From contig NZ_MZXV01000085.1 of NCBI RefSeq assembly GCF_003253745.1, positions 62,001 to 126,000 of the forward strand: a stretch of 64,000 bases of DNA, read 5' to 3'. Positions 1-8,604 of this stretch are shown piece after piece (the stretch's first letter is position 1; each line of letters begins with the position of its first letter). Below the pieces are notes generated by a model. The model searched no databases, was not told the DNA's origin, and saw nothing but the letters and a program-made list of their open reading frames with translations. The position numbers and the translations under genes were made by a program. Origin of the DNA: Mesorhizobium kowhaii. GTDB taxonomy: Bacteria; Pseudomonadota; Alphaproteobacteria; Rhizobiales; Rhizobiaceae.

Positions 1-428
1 ACGGCTTGCAGGTTCGCCGAGAATTTTCCTCAAATTTTAGGCAAATTCGAAACGAACCGTTGTGCAATCAGTTTGTTTCAAATCCGAACGATTTTCCTTA
101 ACGCTGGATTACCATCTATCTGGCTGCTTTTCCTGCATTTTTCGTGAAACCTGGGAGTCCAGGCGCTGCGTGGATCCAACCCATAGGCGCCGGCGCCGGA
201 TAACCCTCCGTTTACTATGGCTGCATTTGCCCGGGCTTTCGGCTGCCGGCATCCCAATATTTGCCGCAGGCCGGGTCTTGGTCGGCGCTGCCTTATCCAT
301 TCCTTAAACGCTGGATGCGAGTTTCAGAGCCAACCAAAACAATCTGCAAAAGCAGAGCTGTCCACGACGAGTACGGGTGCGTTGAGTTGAGTTCGATCAA
401 GGCCAGATACGTTGAATTGCCTGGCGCG
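1..428. other. Intergenic region upstream of the DivJ-like kinase
   Basis: No convincing gene is visible here. The first 130 bases are AT-richer than the surroundings and look like a promoter region. They contain the 13-mer TTTTCCTCAAATT at 24-36, which recurs twice near 50.9 kb, and a CtrA-like motif at 98-112. An open frame continues upstream of the chosen kinase start as far as 261, but its residues do not resemble the kinase N-terminus. Reading frames between 62 and 307 look like random high-GC translation. Confidence 0.5.
98..115 (+). promoter_or_regulatory. Putative CtrA-like binding motif
   Basis: The sequence reads TTAA, seven bases, then TTACCAT. This is one base from the alphaproteobacterial CtrA consensus TTAA-N7-TTAA and close to the TTAACCAT variant. 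It lies about 315 bases upstream of the chosen start of a DivJ-like kinase, a component of the CtrA control circuit. The match is short and could be chance. Confidence 0.3.
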
Positions 429-2183
429 ATGGCAGCTGGTTGCGAACGTATGGTGCATCCGTCCATCCTTGGGCGGAACGACCGCGAGCGCCAGCGCCGC
501 TTCATCGGCGTCATGCTGGCGGCTCCTTTCTTTGCCGCCGGTGCCGCGGTCACGCTGGTCACGTCGGGCATGGGCGCCGCCGTCACCGTGGCCGCCATCT
601 TCGCGGCCTTTGGCCTGTGCTGGTTCGTCGCCTTGCTGGTGGCGGCGACCGGCAAGATGGCCATGGCTGCTCGGGTCGCCCTGGCGATGGCGGGTATTGC
701 GCTCGGCAGTCTCATCGCCGCCGCCGGTGGGCTGAGCTCTCCTGTCGCCATGCTCGTTGTGGCGCTGCCGTTCGAAGCCTGGTGGATCGGCGCCTCGCGG
801 CGTGCGGCACTGTGGGGAGCCGTGTCGGCCGCTGTCGCCATCCTGGCTCAGCCTCTGGCCGGAATTCTGTTCCCGTTCGCCGGAGCGCAGATTGCGGCAT
901 GGCACTGGCTGGTGCCGTTGGCCTGGGCGCTCACGCTGATCCCACGCGCGTCGGCGTTTCAAAACACGACCGGTGCGGCCGATGTCGCCGACACGGCCGA
1001 CCGTCTTGAAGACATCATCGATGCGGTGGTCTTGCGCGTCGCCCGCCATGGCGAGGTTCTGGACGCTTCGGCAAAGGCGCGCACGCTTTTGAAGCTGCCG
1101 CCCGAACTGCTGTCCGGAAACGGCTTCTTCGATCGCGTCCATCTGTCGGATCGTGTCTCCTATCTCAGCGCACTGGCCGACATGCGCGATGGCGCGCTGT
1201 CGCGCCGGCTCGAATTGCGCATCCGGCTGCCCCAGAACGGCAACGGCCAGTCAGCCGACAATTATCGGCCGTTCTCGCTCGATCTGGTGCGAGGTGAAGA
1301 ACAGGGCGACGTCTTCACGCTTGTCCTGCGCGAGAATGACGACATTGCCCGGCTGCGCGAAAATCTCGCGGCGGCCAATGAGGCGGCCGCATCCGCCGAG
1401 GTGGCCAAGGGGCGCTTCCTGGCGGTGGTCAGCCATGAACTGCGCACGCCGTTGAATGCCATCATCGGCTTCTCGGACATGCTGCTGCACGAGATGTTCG
1501 GCGCTTTCAAGGATCCGCGCCAGAAGGAGTACGTCGGCCTGGTGAGGGATTCGGGCCAGCATCTGCTGGCCGTCGTGACCTCGATACTCGACGTGTCCCG
1601 GATCGAGTCGGGCGTCTATGCGACCGAACCGGAGCCGTTCCGGTTCGTGGAAGCGGTCGACATGTGCCAGTCCATGCTGCGGCTGCAGGCGCAGGCGAAG
1701 AACATCGATCTGCAGACGCAGATCGCGCCGGACGCCGGCGACATCAATGCCGATCGGCGTGCCGTGCAGCAGATGCTCATAAACCTGGTCTCCAATGCGA
1801 TCAAGTTCACCCCCGATGGCGGCGATGTGGTCGTCGGCGCCAAGCGGATCGGTTCGCGTCTGCATTTCTGGGTCAGGGACACCGGCATCGGCATCGCCGA
1901 GGAGGATTTTGCCAATCTCGGCAAGCCCTTCATGCAGATCCAGAACGACTATACGCGCCGGTTCGAGGGGACTGGCCTCGGCCTTTCGCTGGTCAAGGGC
2001 CTGGTGGCGCTGCACGAAGGCACGATGTCCATCGAAAGCATGCCGGGTGAGGGCACCACGGTGACCATCAGCCTGCCGGTGAACGGACCGAAGGGACATC
2101 AGGCGGAGAAGGCCGGAGTGCTGACGATGCCGGTGGCCATGGCGAAAGGGGACAGAAATGGCTCGCTCCGCAAAACAGCCTAA
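429..2183 (+). CDS. DivJ-like membrane sensor histidine kinase
   Basis: This is a 584-residue sensor kinase, probably of the DivJ/PleC cell-cycle family that phosphorylates DivK-type single-domain regulators. The N-terminus has five or six hydrophobic helices up to about residue 175, followed by a PAS-like segment. The HisKA box SHELRTPLNAIIGFS carries the phospho-acceptor near H336. The ATPase domain shows the N box (LVSNAIKF), DTGIGI and the GTGLGLSLVKG lid. The frame is open further upstream, but I chose the ATG at 429 because the membrane region starts shortly after it; the ATG at 450 is also possible. The gene overlaps the next by 26 bases, so the two are co-transcribed. DivJ is inferred from architecture and from the neighbouring envelope genes; another PAS kinase of the PdhS group cannot be excluded. 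Confidence 0.8.
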   Translation: MAAGCERMVHPSILGRNDRERQRRFIGVMLAAPFFAAGAAVTLVTSGMGAAVTVAAIFAAFGLCWFVALLVAATGKMAMAARVALAMAGIALGSLIAAAGGLSSPVAMLVVALPFEAWWIGASRRAALWGAVSAAVAILAQPLAGILFPFAGAQIAAWHWLVPLAWALTLIPRASAFQNTTGAADVADTADRLEDIIDAVVLRVARHGEVLDASAKARTLLKLPPELLSGNGFFDRVHLSDRVSYLSALADMRDGALSRRLELRIRLPQNGNGQSADNYRPFSLDLVRGEEQGDVFTLVLRENDDIARLRENLAAANEAAASAEVAKGRFLAVVSHELRTPLNAIIGFSDMLLHEMFGAFKDPRQKEYVGLVRDSGQHLLAVVTSILDVSRIESGVYATEPEPFRFVEAVDMCQSMLRLQAQAKNIDLQTQIAPDAGDINADRRAVQQMLINLVSNAIKFTPDGGDVVVGAKRIGSRLHFWVRDTGIGIAEEDFANLGKPFMQIQNDYTRRFEGTGLGLSLVKGLVALHEGTMSIESMPGEGTTVTISLPVNGPKGHQAEKAGVLTMPVAMAKGDRNGSLRKTA

Positions 2184-2952
2184 GGCGGTCAAGCGCCGCA
2201 GCAGTGCCTTTCAGGACGGCGCCGTCGCCGTCGGCGGCATGATCTCGCGCAATCCCGTCCTGGTGGGCGGGTCGACGGCATTCCTGGTGACGCTGTTTTA
2301 CGTTTCCGCCAATGCCTTGTGGTACCAGCCTTTCCCGCATGCCGGCGCGTTCTTCGCGACCCGCAGCATCCAGGGCTTTCCGCACACGGCGTCCGACGAA
2401 CCGGAGACGACGTTCAACATCGTGCGGCCATCCGGCGCGCCGGCACCGATCAAGGGCGATCCGGTGGTCGAGCAGGTGCAGGGCATTCTGAAGGATCTCG
2501 ATTTCTACTCCGGAACGGTCGATGGCATTTCCGGGCCCAACACGCGCAAGGCCATCCAGGCCTATCAGCAGAAGGTCGGGCTCGACGCGTCCGGCGAGAT
2601 CGACGCGCTTCTGCTGGACCAATTGGGCGCAACGCCGAAAACCGCGGCCGTCATACCGAAACCGCAGCCGCGCCCGGATATGCCGGCCGCCGTTCCGGTG
2701 TCGTTGCAGACGAATTCCGGGCAGGCGAATGCCGACCAGACTACCCCGACGCAGGGACCCGACGCCCGCATCGTGAAGATCCAGGCCGGGCTCAAGGCAT
2801 TCGGCAATGACGACATGCAGTTGGACGGCGTCGTCGGCACGCGCACCAAGGCGGCGATCAAGGAATTCCAGTCGCTGTTCGGACTGCCGCAGACTGGCGA
2901 GCCCGATGAGCTCGTTTACGTCAAGATGCGCGAGATCGGCCTGACCAACTGA
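2158..2952 (+). CDS. Membrane-anchored protein with two peptidoglycan-binding domains
   Basis: This 264-residue protein has one N-terminal hydrophobic segment around residues 30-55, after a basic cytoplasmic tail. Two PG_binding_1 repeats follow at roughly 100-155 and 203-262. Each repeat has the typical VQxxLKxxxFYxGxxDGxxGxxTxxAIxxFQ pattern. A linker rich in proline, alanine and glutamine separates them. The start ATG at 2158 follows a GAAAGGGGA ribosome site and overlaps the kinase gene. No catalytic domain is visible, so it probably anchors to or senses the cell wall. Its translational coupling to the DivJ-like kinase suggests a shared envelope or cell-cycle role, which is inference. Confidence 0.8.
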   Translation: MARSAKQPKAVKRRSSAFQDGAVAVGGMISRNPVLVGGSTAFLVTLFYVSANALWYQPFPHAGAFFATRSIQGFPHTASDEPETTFNIVRPSGAPAPIKGDPVVEQVQGILKDLDFYSGTVDGISGPNTRKAIQAYQQKVGLDASGEIDALLLDQLGATPKTAAVIPKPQPRPDMPAAVPVSLQTNSGQANADQTTPTQGPDARIVKIQAGLKAFGNDDMQLDGVVGTRTKAAIKEFQSLFGLPQTGEPDELVYVKMREIGLTN

Positions 2953-3008
2953 GGGCTGAGACGACGGCTCGCCGAGCGGCGGAAATATCGATAGATAGCC
3001 CGCGTGCC

Positions 3009-3113
3009 TAAAGCGCGTCGCGCCCGCAACGGAATCATGCGACGCGCTTTAGGCTTTGTTTTCATGCATGTCGTTGTCCCAAAGCCGGGACCACTTTTGG
3101 GCGACATGCATTA
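3009..3113 (+). repeat. Intergenic palindromic repeat, family A copy 1
   Basis: This is a two-part palindromic element. The left part is an inverted repeat AAAGCGCGTCGC...GCGACGCGCTTT. The right part pairs ATGCATGTCG with CGACATGCAT around CCCAAA/TTTTGGG. An inverted diverged copy lies at 47997-48100. It sits between the peptidoglycan-binding gene and DUF1491. The structure resembles the RIME/REP-type intergenic elements of rhizobia. It could fold in RNA and affect read-through. Confidence 0.75.
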
Positions 3114-3126
3114 GCGGAGTTCTCTC

Positions 3127-3474
3127 ATGCGCGTCACATCGGATTTGTGGGTCTCGGCCCTGTTGCGCCGGGTTTTCGGCGCCGGCGGATTTGCCGCCGT
3201 GGTCAAGCGCGGCGCCACCGAAGCCGGCGCTGTCTTCGTGCTGGCGCGAGGCAGGCAGGGAGACATTGCCCTGTTCGGGCCGGCACCGCAGACAAGCTAC
3301 GATTCGGCGAAGCCCGACGATCGCTTCTTCAGCCTTCTCGGCGCCGGCGATAATGCCGCCGTGCTCGAAGCGCGGCTGGAACGGGAAAAGAAATTCGATC
3401 CCGACATCTGGGTGGTCGAGATCGAGGCCGGTGCCGTCTCCGTCGAGGAGCTCATTTCCGTGAAGACGCCCTGA
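3127..3474 (+). CDS. DUF1491 family protein
   Basis: This 115-residue cytoplasmic protein matches my recollection of the DUF1491 family, which is widespread in Alphaproteobacteria and has no established function. Features seen include the opening RVTSDLWVSALLRR, a central GxxAAVVKRGATEAGAVFV strand region and the late motif DPDIWVVEIE. The ATG follows a GGAG ribosome site eight bases upstream. It lies downstream of the DivJ-like kinase and the peptidoglycan-binding gene on the same strand, separated by a palindromic repeat. Its 3' end overlaps the convergent DUF2336 gene by 23 bases. Confidence 0.8.
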   Translation: MRVTSDLWVSALLRRVFGAGGFAAVVKRGATEAGAVFVLARGRQGDIALFGPAPQTSYDSAKPDDRFFSLLGAGDNAAVLEARLEREKKFDPDIWVVEIEAGAVSVEELISVKTP

Positions 3475-4582
3475 GGCCGGACGAAGCCGCCGCATCGTCG
3501 CTGTTCGATACCGTGCGGGCATCGCTGTTTGCCGGTGCCGCGTCGCGAACCACTTTTGAAAGGGTCTCGGCTTTCCAGAGCCGCACCTTGTCTTGAGCCG
3601 CATCGCGATGCAGCAGGCGGTAGCGGTCGAGGAAGGTGCGGATGGCCTGCGGATGCGGGAACTGGCTGGGATAGACCGCAACCGTGATCAGGAACGCCCG
3701 GTCCTCATTGAGGTCGAGCGAGCGAAGGGCTGCAAGCAGCGTGGCATAATTCTGGTTGGCGGTGAGCGATCGCGCGATCGAGAAATCGATATCGAGTGCA
3801 TCGGCGAGCGCGGTCTGGAAGAACGCCGCGTTTCCCGTCAGCGCCGTCTCGCGCAGTTTGACATAGGTGTCCGCGCCCGTGAAAGGATCGGTCGCCGCGG
3901 CCTCGTCGCCGGTGCGCATCATGGAGCGCAGCCTGCGCCGTGCGTTTTCGGCGGCAATGCCGGCCGCTCGTTCTCTCGCGGGCTCTTCGGAGGCGGCTTT
4001 CGTGCTCACCGGTGCAATCTTGTCCGCGGTGATGGGGTTCGCGTCCGGCTCCCGCACCCGTACCAGGGTTGGCCTTTCGAGCGCCCTGATCAGATCGGCG
4101 ATGGTCGGGTTCAAGTCCTTGCGGCGCGCAATGGCGCGTGCATGCGGCAGGCCGTGCCGCCCGATCAGCGCGATGAGGTCGATGTCGCTGACCGCGCGGG
4201 AGCGGATGAGCAGCGGCGCGGCAATGTCGACCGGTTCCTCGCAAAGGCGGCGCACCAATGCGGCGGGGGCATATTCGCATTCGGACAGGGCGGCTGCCAC
4301 GTAACGGCGCGACTCGACGGACACATTGTCGAACAGCGGCAGCGTCAGGTCTTCGAGCTGGCCGATCTCGCGGCGTGACGGGCGGGTGAGCGAGCAGAAC
4401 GCCGACACCGCGGCGCGGAACAGCCTTTCAGCCTTTCCCGAGTCCGTCCGTACCGCGATTTGCCTGAAGTCCGAAGATGACACGAAGGATACGCCTGTAC
4501 TCGACACAATCTCAACCACGCTCACCGGGACTGTGTCGGTTTCGCGTTTGCCTCGGGTCAGAACGTCCTGACCTCTAGACAA
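3452..4582 (-). CDS. DUF2336 domain-containing protein
   Basis: The product is about 376 residues, predicted cytoplasmic and rich in short amphipathic helices, with a central acidic/alanine-rich linker. The first half resembles the DUF2336 helical-repeat family of Alphaproteobacteria: LEDLTLPLFDNVSVESRRYVAAALSE-type text, then a VRRLCEEPVDIAAPLLIRS segment. The family has no firmly known role. The annotated start is a TTG without a clear ribosome site. An in-frame GTG at 4525 is an alternative that would remove 19 residues. It is convergent with DUF1491 and divergent from the small gene at 4693, sharing a promoter region with a CtrA-like box. Confidence 0.75.
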   Translation of the reverse strand: MSRGQDVLTRGKRETDTVPVSVVEIVSSTGVSFVSSSDFRQIAVRTDSGKAERLFRAAVSAFCSLTRPSRREIGQLEDLTLPLFDNVSVESRRYVAAALSECEYAPAALVRRLCEEPVDIAAPLLIRSRAVSDIDLIALIGRHGLPHARAIARRKDLNPTIADLIRALERPTLVRVREPDANPITADKIAPVSTKAASEEPARERAAGIAAENARRRLRSMMRTGDEAAATDPFTGADTYVKLRETALTGNAAFFQTALADALDIDFSIARSLTANQNYATLLAALRSLDLNEDRAFLITVAVYPSQFPHPQAIRTFLDRYRLLHRDAAQDKVRLWKAETLSKVVRDAAPANSDARTVSNSDDAAASSGLRASSRK

Positions 4583-4604
4583 AGATCAAGTTAGCGACGA
4601 TCCG

Positions 4605-4620
4605 TTAGCGCTCCGTTAAC
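4605..4620 (+). promoter_or_regulatory. Putative CtrA-like box in a divergent promoter
   Basis: TTAG, seven bases, then TTAAC. This differs by one base from the CtrA consensus TTAA-N7-TTAAC. It lies 22 bases upstream of the DUF2336 start and about 73 bases upstream of the small gene at 4693, so it could control either. Confidence 0.35.
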
Positions 4621-4692
4621 CCTCTGCCGTCCTTAATGATATTTGGAGGCGTTGCGTTGTGCTCCGGGGAAACCGAGAGGAATGCGCGAATC

Positions 4693-4881
4693 ATGGGCAT
4701 GGTACTGTCTTTCGTGCCGCGTACGGCACCAAGCAATCGGACAAAGCAAACCGCCGAAATTCCGGCGGCGGTGATCATCTTTCCCGGCATCCGCTATGAG
4801 CGGTCTCACGCCGGCGAAGTGCGGCCGGGTGATCCCGACAAGCCGGGATCACCACGGACGCCGCCGGCGCCGCACCACTGA
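4693..4881 (+). CDS. Small conserved-type hypothetical protein
   Basis: This 62-residue protein begins MGMVLSFVPRTAP and contains PAAVIIFPGIRYER, followed by a proline-rich tail. The frame is open upstream to 4636, but the ATG at 4693 is preceded by GAGAGG at 4675-4680, a better initiation context. I recall similar short proteins with the IIFPGxRYER motif in other rhizobia, but no function. It has no signal peptide. It is expressed away from DUF2336. Confidence 0.55.
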   Translation: MGMVLSFVPRTAPSNRTKQTAEIPAAVIIFPGIRYERSHAGEVRPGDPDKPGSPRTPPAPHH

Positions 4882-4918
4882 GTTTAGGCAGCCGCGGACC
4901 ATTGGTCCGGGATCATGT

Positions 4919-5488
4919 CTAGAAGTCCTGCAACTCGCAGGAACTCTTTTCGAGGAAGCTTGATACGATCGGCTTCCAGCTGTCATCGGGCACGAAGGTG
5001 CGGATGACGAAGATGCCTTCCTCGATCGGCGCCTCGACAAAGATTGCTCCCTGAAGATCCTCGGGAAGATCCTTGCGCACGTCGATCATCTGCGCCGGTG
5101 TCAGCACGACGGCATCCAGCACGCCGTCGTTCGCGGTGTGGTCGTTGAAGGAATAGATGTTGTGGCCGCTGCGGTCATAGACCGACACCGACCAGAACGG
5201 CACATGTCCCGGCGCCTTGATGCGGACCAGTCCTTCGCCCAGGTCGAACCGGCATGCCGTGGCGTAAAACAACGGGTCGACGGATTTCACCACTGGCGCG
5301 CCACCGGCCTCGGCATCGAGGCGGGTCATCCTGTAGAGGTCCGAGGCCGTGGACAGCCGTGACCAGGCGTCGCGTTCGGAAAATTCAGGCACCAGAAGCA
5401 GCACGACGATGTGGACGATGCCGGCGCCGAGCAAGCCGAGCAGGACAGCATGCAGAAGCTTGCGCAACGTCGCATAAGAGCTACGCAT
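4919..5488 (-). CDS. DUF1254-type membrane-anchored protein
   Basis: This 189-residue protein has an N-terminal hydrophobic helix (LLHAVLLGLLGAGIVHIVVLLLVP) that anchors it in the inner membrane with the rest in the periplasm. The body carries the DUF1254-like beta-rich segment: FYATACRFDLGEG, then VPFWSVSVYDRSGHNIYSFND. It overlaps the upstream DUF1214 gene by eight bases, so the two are translationally coupled. The DUF1214/DUF1254 pair commonly occurs together in rhizobia. Its function is unknown. Confidence 0.75.
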   Translation of the reverse strand: MRSSYATLRKLLHAVLLGLLGAGIVHIVVLLLVPEFSERDAWSRLSTASDLYRMTRLDAEAGGAPVVKSVDPLFYATACRFDLGEGLVRIKAPGHVPFWSVSVYDRSGHNIYSFNDHTANDGVLDAVVLTPAQMIDVRKDLPEDLQGAIFVEAPIEEGIFVIRTFVPDDSWKPIVSSFLEKSSCELQDF

Positions 5489-6065
5489 TGCAGCCGACCT
5501 TCAGGATCCGCGGCAGCGAAACGTCAGACAGGCCGGTGCTGCTGGCGATCGGCGTGTCGTAGAATGTCAGCACGAAATACATCCTGCCGAAGCCGCCGGT
5601 CAGCAGCCAGTTGCCCGGCATCGGGTGATCGCTGGCGGAAATGATGACAGAATTGTCGGGTTGTCGTACCACCCCGTAGGATTGCAGCGCCGCAAGCCGT
5701 GGTTTGCCGGTTTCGACCACGCCGAGCGACTGATCGGCGGCATAGAGCGTCCAGAACCGTGCCGTCGGAAATCCACCTTCGATCGTGTAGGTGCATTCGC
5801 GCTTGAGTTCGCCCCCGCCGCTGTCGCGCTCGGCGACGAAGGACAGCCCTTCGGCTCGGCCGAGCGCAAGCACGCCCTCGCGTGCCACGCGGGCCTTCGA
5901 ATAGGGGTCGGCGGCTGGAGTGCCGATATCGGGAAAGGCCGTCCATTGGCCGATCCGGATGGCGCCGACACCATCCTGGGCTTTCAGCGCATACCAGACG
6001 CTGCCGCCACCGCCGCCGATGGCTATGACAAGCGAAAGCAGCGTCAGGAGTGCATTCTTGAGCAT
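5481..6065 (-). CDS. DUF1214 domain-containing protein
   Basis: This 194-residue protein has an N-terminal membrane helix (LLTLLSLVIAIGGGGGSVWYAL) and a periplasmic DUF1214 domain. Typical features seen are the early GxWTAFPDIGTPAADPYSKARVAR text and the late SxxHPMPGNWLLTG and FYDTPI segments. It is the first gene of a two-gene unit with DUF1254. No enzymatic residues can be named. It lies about 100 bases from the 3' end of the penicillin-binding protein gene on the same strand, so read-through is possible. Confidence 0.8.
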   Translation of the reverse strand: MLKNALLTLLSLVIAIGGGGGSVWYALKAQDGVGAIRIGQWTAFPDIGTPAADPYSKARVAREGVLALGRAEGLSFVAERDSGGGELKRECTYTIEGGFPTARFWTLYAADQSLGVVETGKPRLAALQSYGVVRQPDNSVIISASDHPMPGNWLLTGGFGRMYFVLTFYDTPIASSTGLSDVSLPRILKVGCNA

Positions 6066-6168
6066 GAAGGGCCGGGGACACGAAGAGTTGCCGCTCGGGG
6101 ATATCGCGGCGTGGGGTCCTGTGGCAAGCGGGCCGATGGATTTGCCCGATCAGGCCAGTCGGAAAGAA

Positions 6169-8322
6169 TCACAATACCGACAGCGTTTCCGGCGGTTGAG
6201 GCGGATCGAGGGCTGGCGCTGACTGGAACTGCTTGGTCATGTCCCTCAACGTCTGCGTGGTCCGGCTGGACAACACCGGCGGCCGTTCGGCCGCGGCATC
6301 GGCTGCCGCCTGTTCGTCGCTCTTCTTCTGCGCTTCCCCGGCCTTGGCTGCGATCTCTTCGTCGACGAAAGGTTTGTCGATGCCGGGGATCGGCTTGAGG
6401 TCAATGTTTTGATGGGCATAGACCATGAGACGCTGCCAAACCATCGCCGGCAGCGAGCCGCCTGTCATGTTCTTGGTCGGCGTGAAATCATCGTTGCCCA
6501 GCCACACGGCCGCCGTGTAGTTGCCGGTGAAACCGACAAACCAGGCGTCGCGGTAGGATTGCGTCGTGCCGGTCTTGCCGGCGACGACGATGTTGGGAAT
6601 TTGCGCACGGCGCGCCGTGCCCATCACCGGCACCGCCGCCAGCATGGTGTTCATGGATTTGAGCGCCTGCTCGGACAGCACCCGGTGCGGCGGTGGCGCA
6701 TCCTTGGCGAAATCATAAACCACCTCGCCGGTGCGGGTGACGAGTTGCGTGATGCCGTGCCGGGAGCCGACGAAGCCGTCCTGGGCGAACACGCTGTAGC
6801 CCGTTGCCTGATCCATCACGGTCATGCCGGAGGTGCCAAGCACCATCGTCTTGTGCGCTTCGAGCGGCGATTCCACGCCCATCGCCTCGGCCATTGCCTT
6901 GATCGGCGGGATGCCGAGATAGTCCTTGGCCAGTCGCACCGGCACGGTGTTGATCGACTTGGCCATCGCCACGATCAGCGTGACGTTGCCCGCCGATCCA
7001 CCGCTGTAATTGTGCGGCGACCAGGTGCCCCAGCTGATCGGGCCACCGGAAATGATGGAGTCGGGCGTGAAGCCGTGCTCCATCGCCGTTGCATAGACAT
7101 AGGGCTTGAACGACGAACCGGTCTGGCGCAGCGCCTTGGTGGCGCGGTTGAACTGGCTGGCGCCATAGTCGCGGCCGCCGACGATGGCTCTGACGGCGCC
7201 GTTGGTCTCGATGACGACGACAGCACCCTCGGTGACGTTATACTCCTTGCCGAACTGGCGCAGGTGGAATTCGACCGATTCTTCCGCCGCCTTCTGGATG
7301 TTGGCGTCGAAGGTGGTGTGAGCGACAAGCGAGTGCTGGCCCGGCTTGGCGATCTTCTTGACCTCGTCGAACGCCCAGTCGAGGTAATAATCCGGGCTTT
7401 TCTGTTCGCCGCGATCGACGACATCGGCAGGGTGCAGCCTTGCCTGCAGGACCTGACCCTCGGTCATGAAACCGGCGTCGACAAGGTTGGACAGCACCAC
7501 ATTGGCGCGCGCGCGCGCCGCCGGCAGGTTGATGTGCGGCGCATATTTGGTCGGCGCCTTGAACAGACCGGCCAGCATCGCCGCCTCGGCGAGGTTCAGG
7601 TCCTTGACGCTCTTGCCGAAATAGAAGTCGGCGGCCGCCTCGATGCCGAACGTGCCGCCGCCCATATAGGCGCGGTCGAGATAGAGCTGCAGGATTTCCT
7701 TCTTCGACAGATTGGCCTCGAGCCACAGCGACAGGAAGGCTTCCTTGATCTTGCGCTCCAGTGTGCGCTCATTGGTGAGGAACAGGTTCTTGGCCAGTTG
7801 CTGGGTGATGCTGGAGCCGCCCTGGACGACGGAATTGGCCCGTACATTCTCGAAGATAGCACGTGAAAGGCCAAGCACGTCGATGCCGTAGTGATCGAAG
7901 AAGCGGCGATCCTCGGTGGCGAGCACCGCCTTGATGACGTGATCGGGCATTTCGTCGACCGGCACCGAATCGCGCTGGATGATGCCGCGCTGGCCGATCT
8001 CGTTGCCGTAGCGGTCGAGGAAGGTGACGGCGAAGTCGCCCTGCGCGCGCCAGTCGCCAGCCGTATCCTGGAAAGCCGGAATGGCCAGCGCCAGCATCAC
8101 CACAATGCCGCCGGCGCCCAGGGTAAAACCTTCGCTCAACAGTTCGATGATGCCACGGCGCCAGCCGTTGACCCGGAAGCGCCGCGAGAAGATCGTCGCG
8201 GCTTCCCAGAACTGCCGTGCCTTGAAACCGATCTCGTAGAGCGAGGAATCGAGCCATGCGTCGAGCGCCAGCAGCCAGGCGGCGATCGGACCTCTTCTCT
8301 TGCGCGGTTCAGGACTGGCCAT
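6169..8322 (-). CDS. Class A penicillin-binding protein, PBP1A family
   Basis: This is a bifunctional peptidoglycan synthase of about 717 residues that polymerises glycan strands and cross-links peptides in the periplasm. A single membrane helix follows a basic N-terminus. The glycosyltransferase domain shows the catalytic EDRRFFDHYG motif and GGSSITQQLAKNLFL. The transpeptidase domain shows the serine box TGSSFKP, the SIN motif in AKSINTVP, and the KTGTT box. The tail is rich in alanine and glutamate. The frame continues to a TTG at 8364; the ATG at 8322 gives a conventional N-terminus, though neither has an obvious ribosome site. All active-site boxes are intact. Confidence 0.9.
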   Translation of the reverse strand: MASPEPRKRRGPIAAWLLALDAWLDSSLYEIGFKARQFWEAATIFSRRFRVNGWRRGIIELLSEGFTLGAGGIVVMLALAIPAFQDTAGDWRAQGDFAVTFLDRYGNEIGQRGIIQRDSVPVDEMPDHVIKAVLATEDRRFFDHYGIDVLGLSRAIFENVRANSVVQGGSSITQQLAKNLFLTNERTLERKIKEAFLSLWLEANLSKKEILQLYLDRAYMGGGTFGIEAAADFYFGKSVKDLNLAEAAMLAGLFKAPTKYAPHINLPAARARANVVLSNLVDAGFMTEGQVLQARLHPADVVDRGEQKSPDYYLDWAFDEVKKIAKPGQHSLVAHTTFDANIQKAAEESVEFHLRQFGKEYNVTEGAVVVIETNGAVRAIVGGRDYGASQFNRATKALRQTGSSFKPYVYATAMEHGFTPDSIISGGPISWGTWSPHNYSGGSAGNVTLIVAMAKSINTVPVRLAKDYLGIPPIKAMAEAMGVESPLEAHKTMVLGTSGMTVMDQATGYSVFAQDGFVGSRHGITQLVTRTGEVVYDFAKDAPPPHRVLSEQALKSMNTMLAAVPVMGTARRAQIPNIVVAGKTGTTQSYRDAWFVGFTGNYTAAVWLGNDDFTPTKNMTGGSLPAMVWQRLMVYAHQNIDLKPIPGIDKPFVDEEIAAKAGEAQKKSDEQAAADAAAERPPVLSSRTTQTLRDMTKQFQSAPALDPPQPPETLSVL

Positions 8323-8604
8323 TCGGAAATCCGGCTCGGCTGTGGCGTGACCTGAAAACCGCAAGCCGGCAATTTCAGGGCGGCGCCCTGTCCCGACTAT
8401 TCATCCATTTTGTGGACGCTCACAAGGGCAGCGAGGACACAGCTGCAAGGTTTGTTGGCGCAAGGGCAGGGGGCAAGCGTGAAAGGCAACTCTGTCGCGC
8501 GCCCAGAGAAAGGTAAATTGTTGAAGGCAAGCAGACATAACGTTTCTTCAATCAAGGCAAATTATATGTTTGGTGAGCTAAAAATTGCAGCGAAAGAAAG
8601 TAGT

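Noticed and set aside
62..307. Possible 81-codon gene at the left edge
   Set aside because: There is no ribosome site and no recognisable feature, and it is rich in arginine runs. It covers the likely promoter region of the DivJ-like kinase.
6409..7866. Long plus-strand open frame of 485 codons opposite the penicillin-binding protein gene
   Set aside because: It is fully antisense to a gene with all catalytic motifs intact. The translation is rich in R, H, G and D, typical of a high-GC shadow frame.
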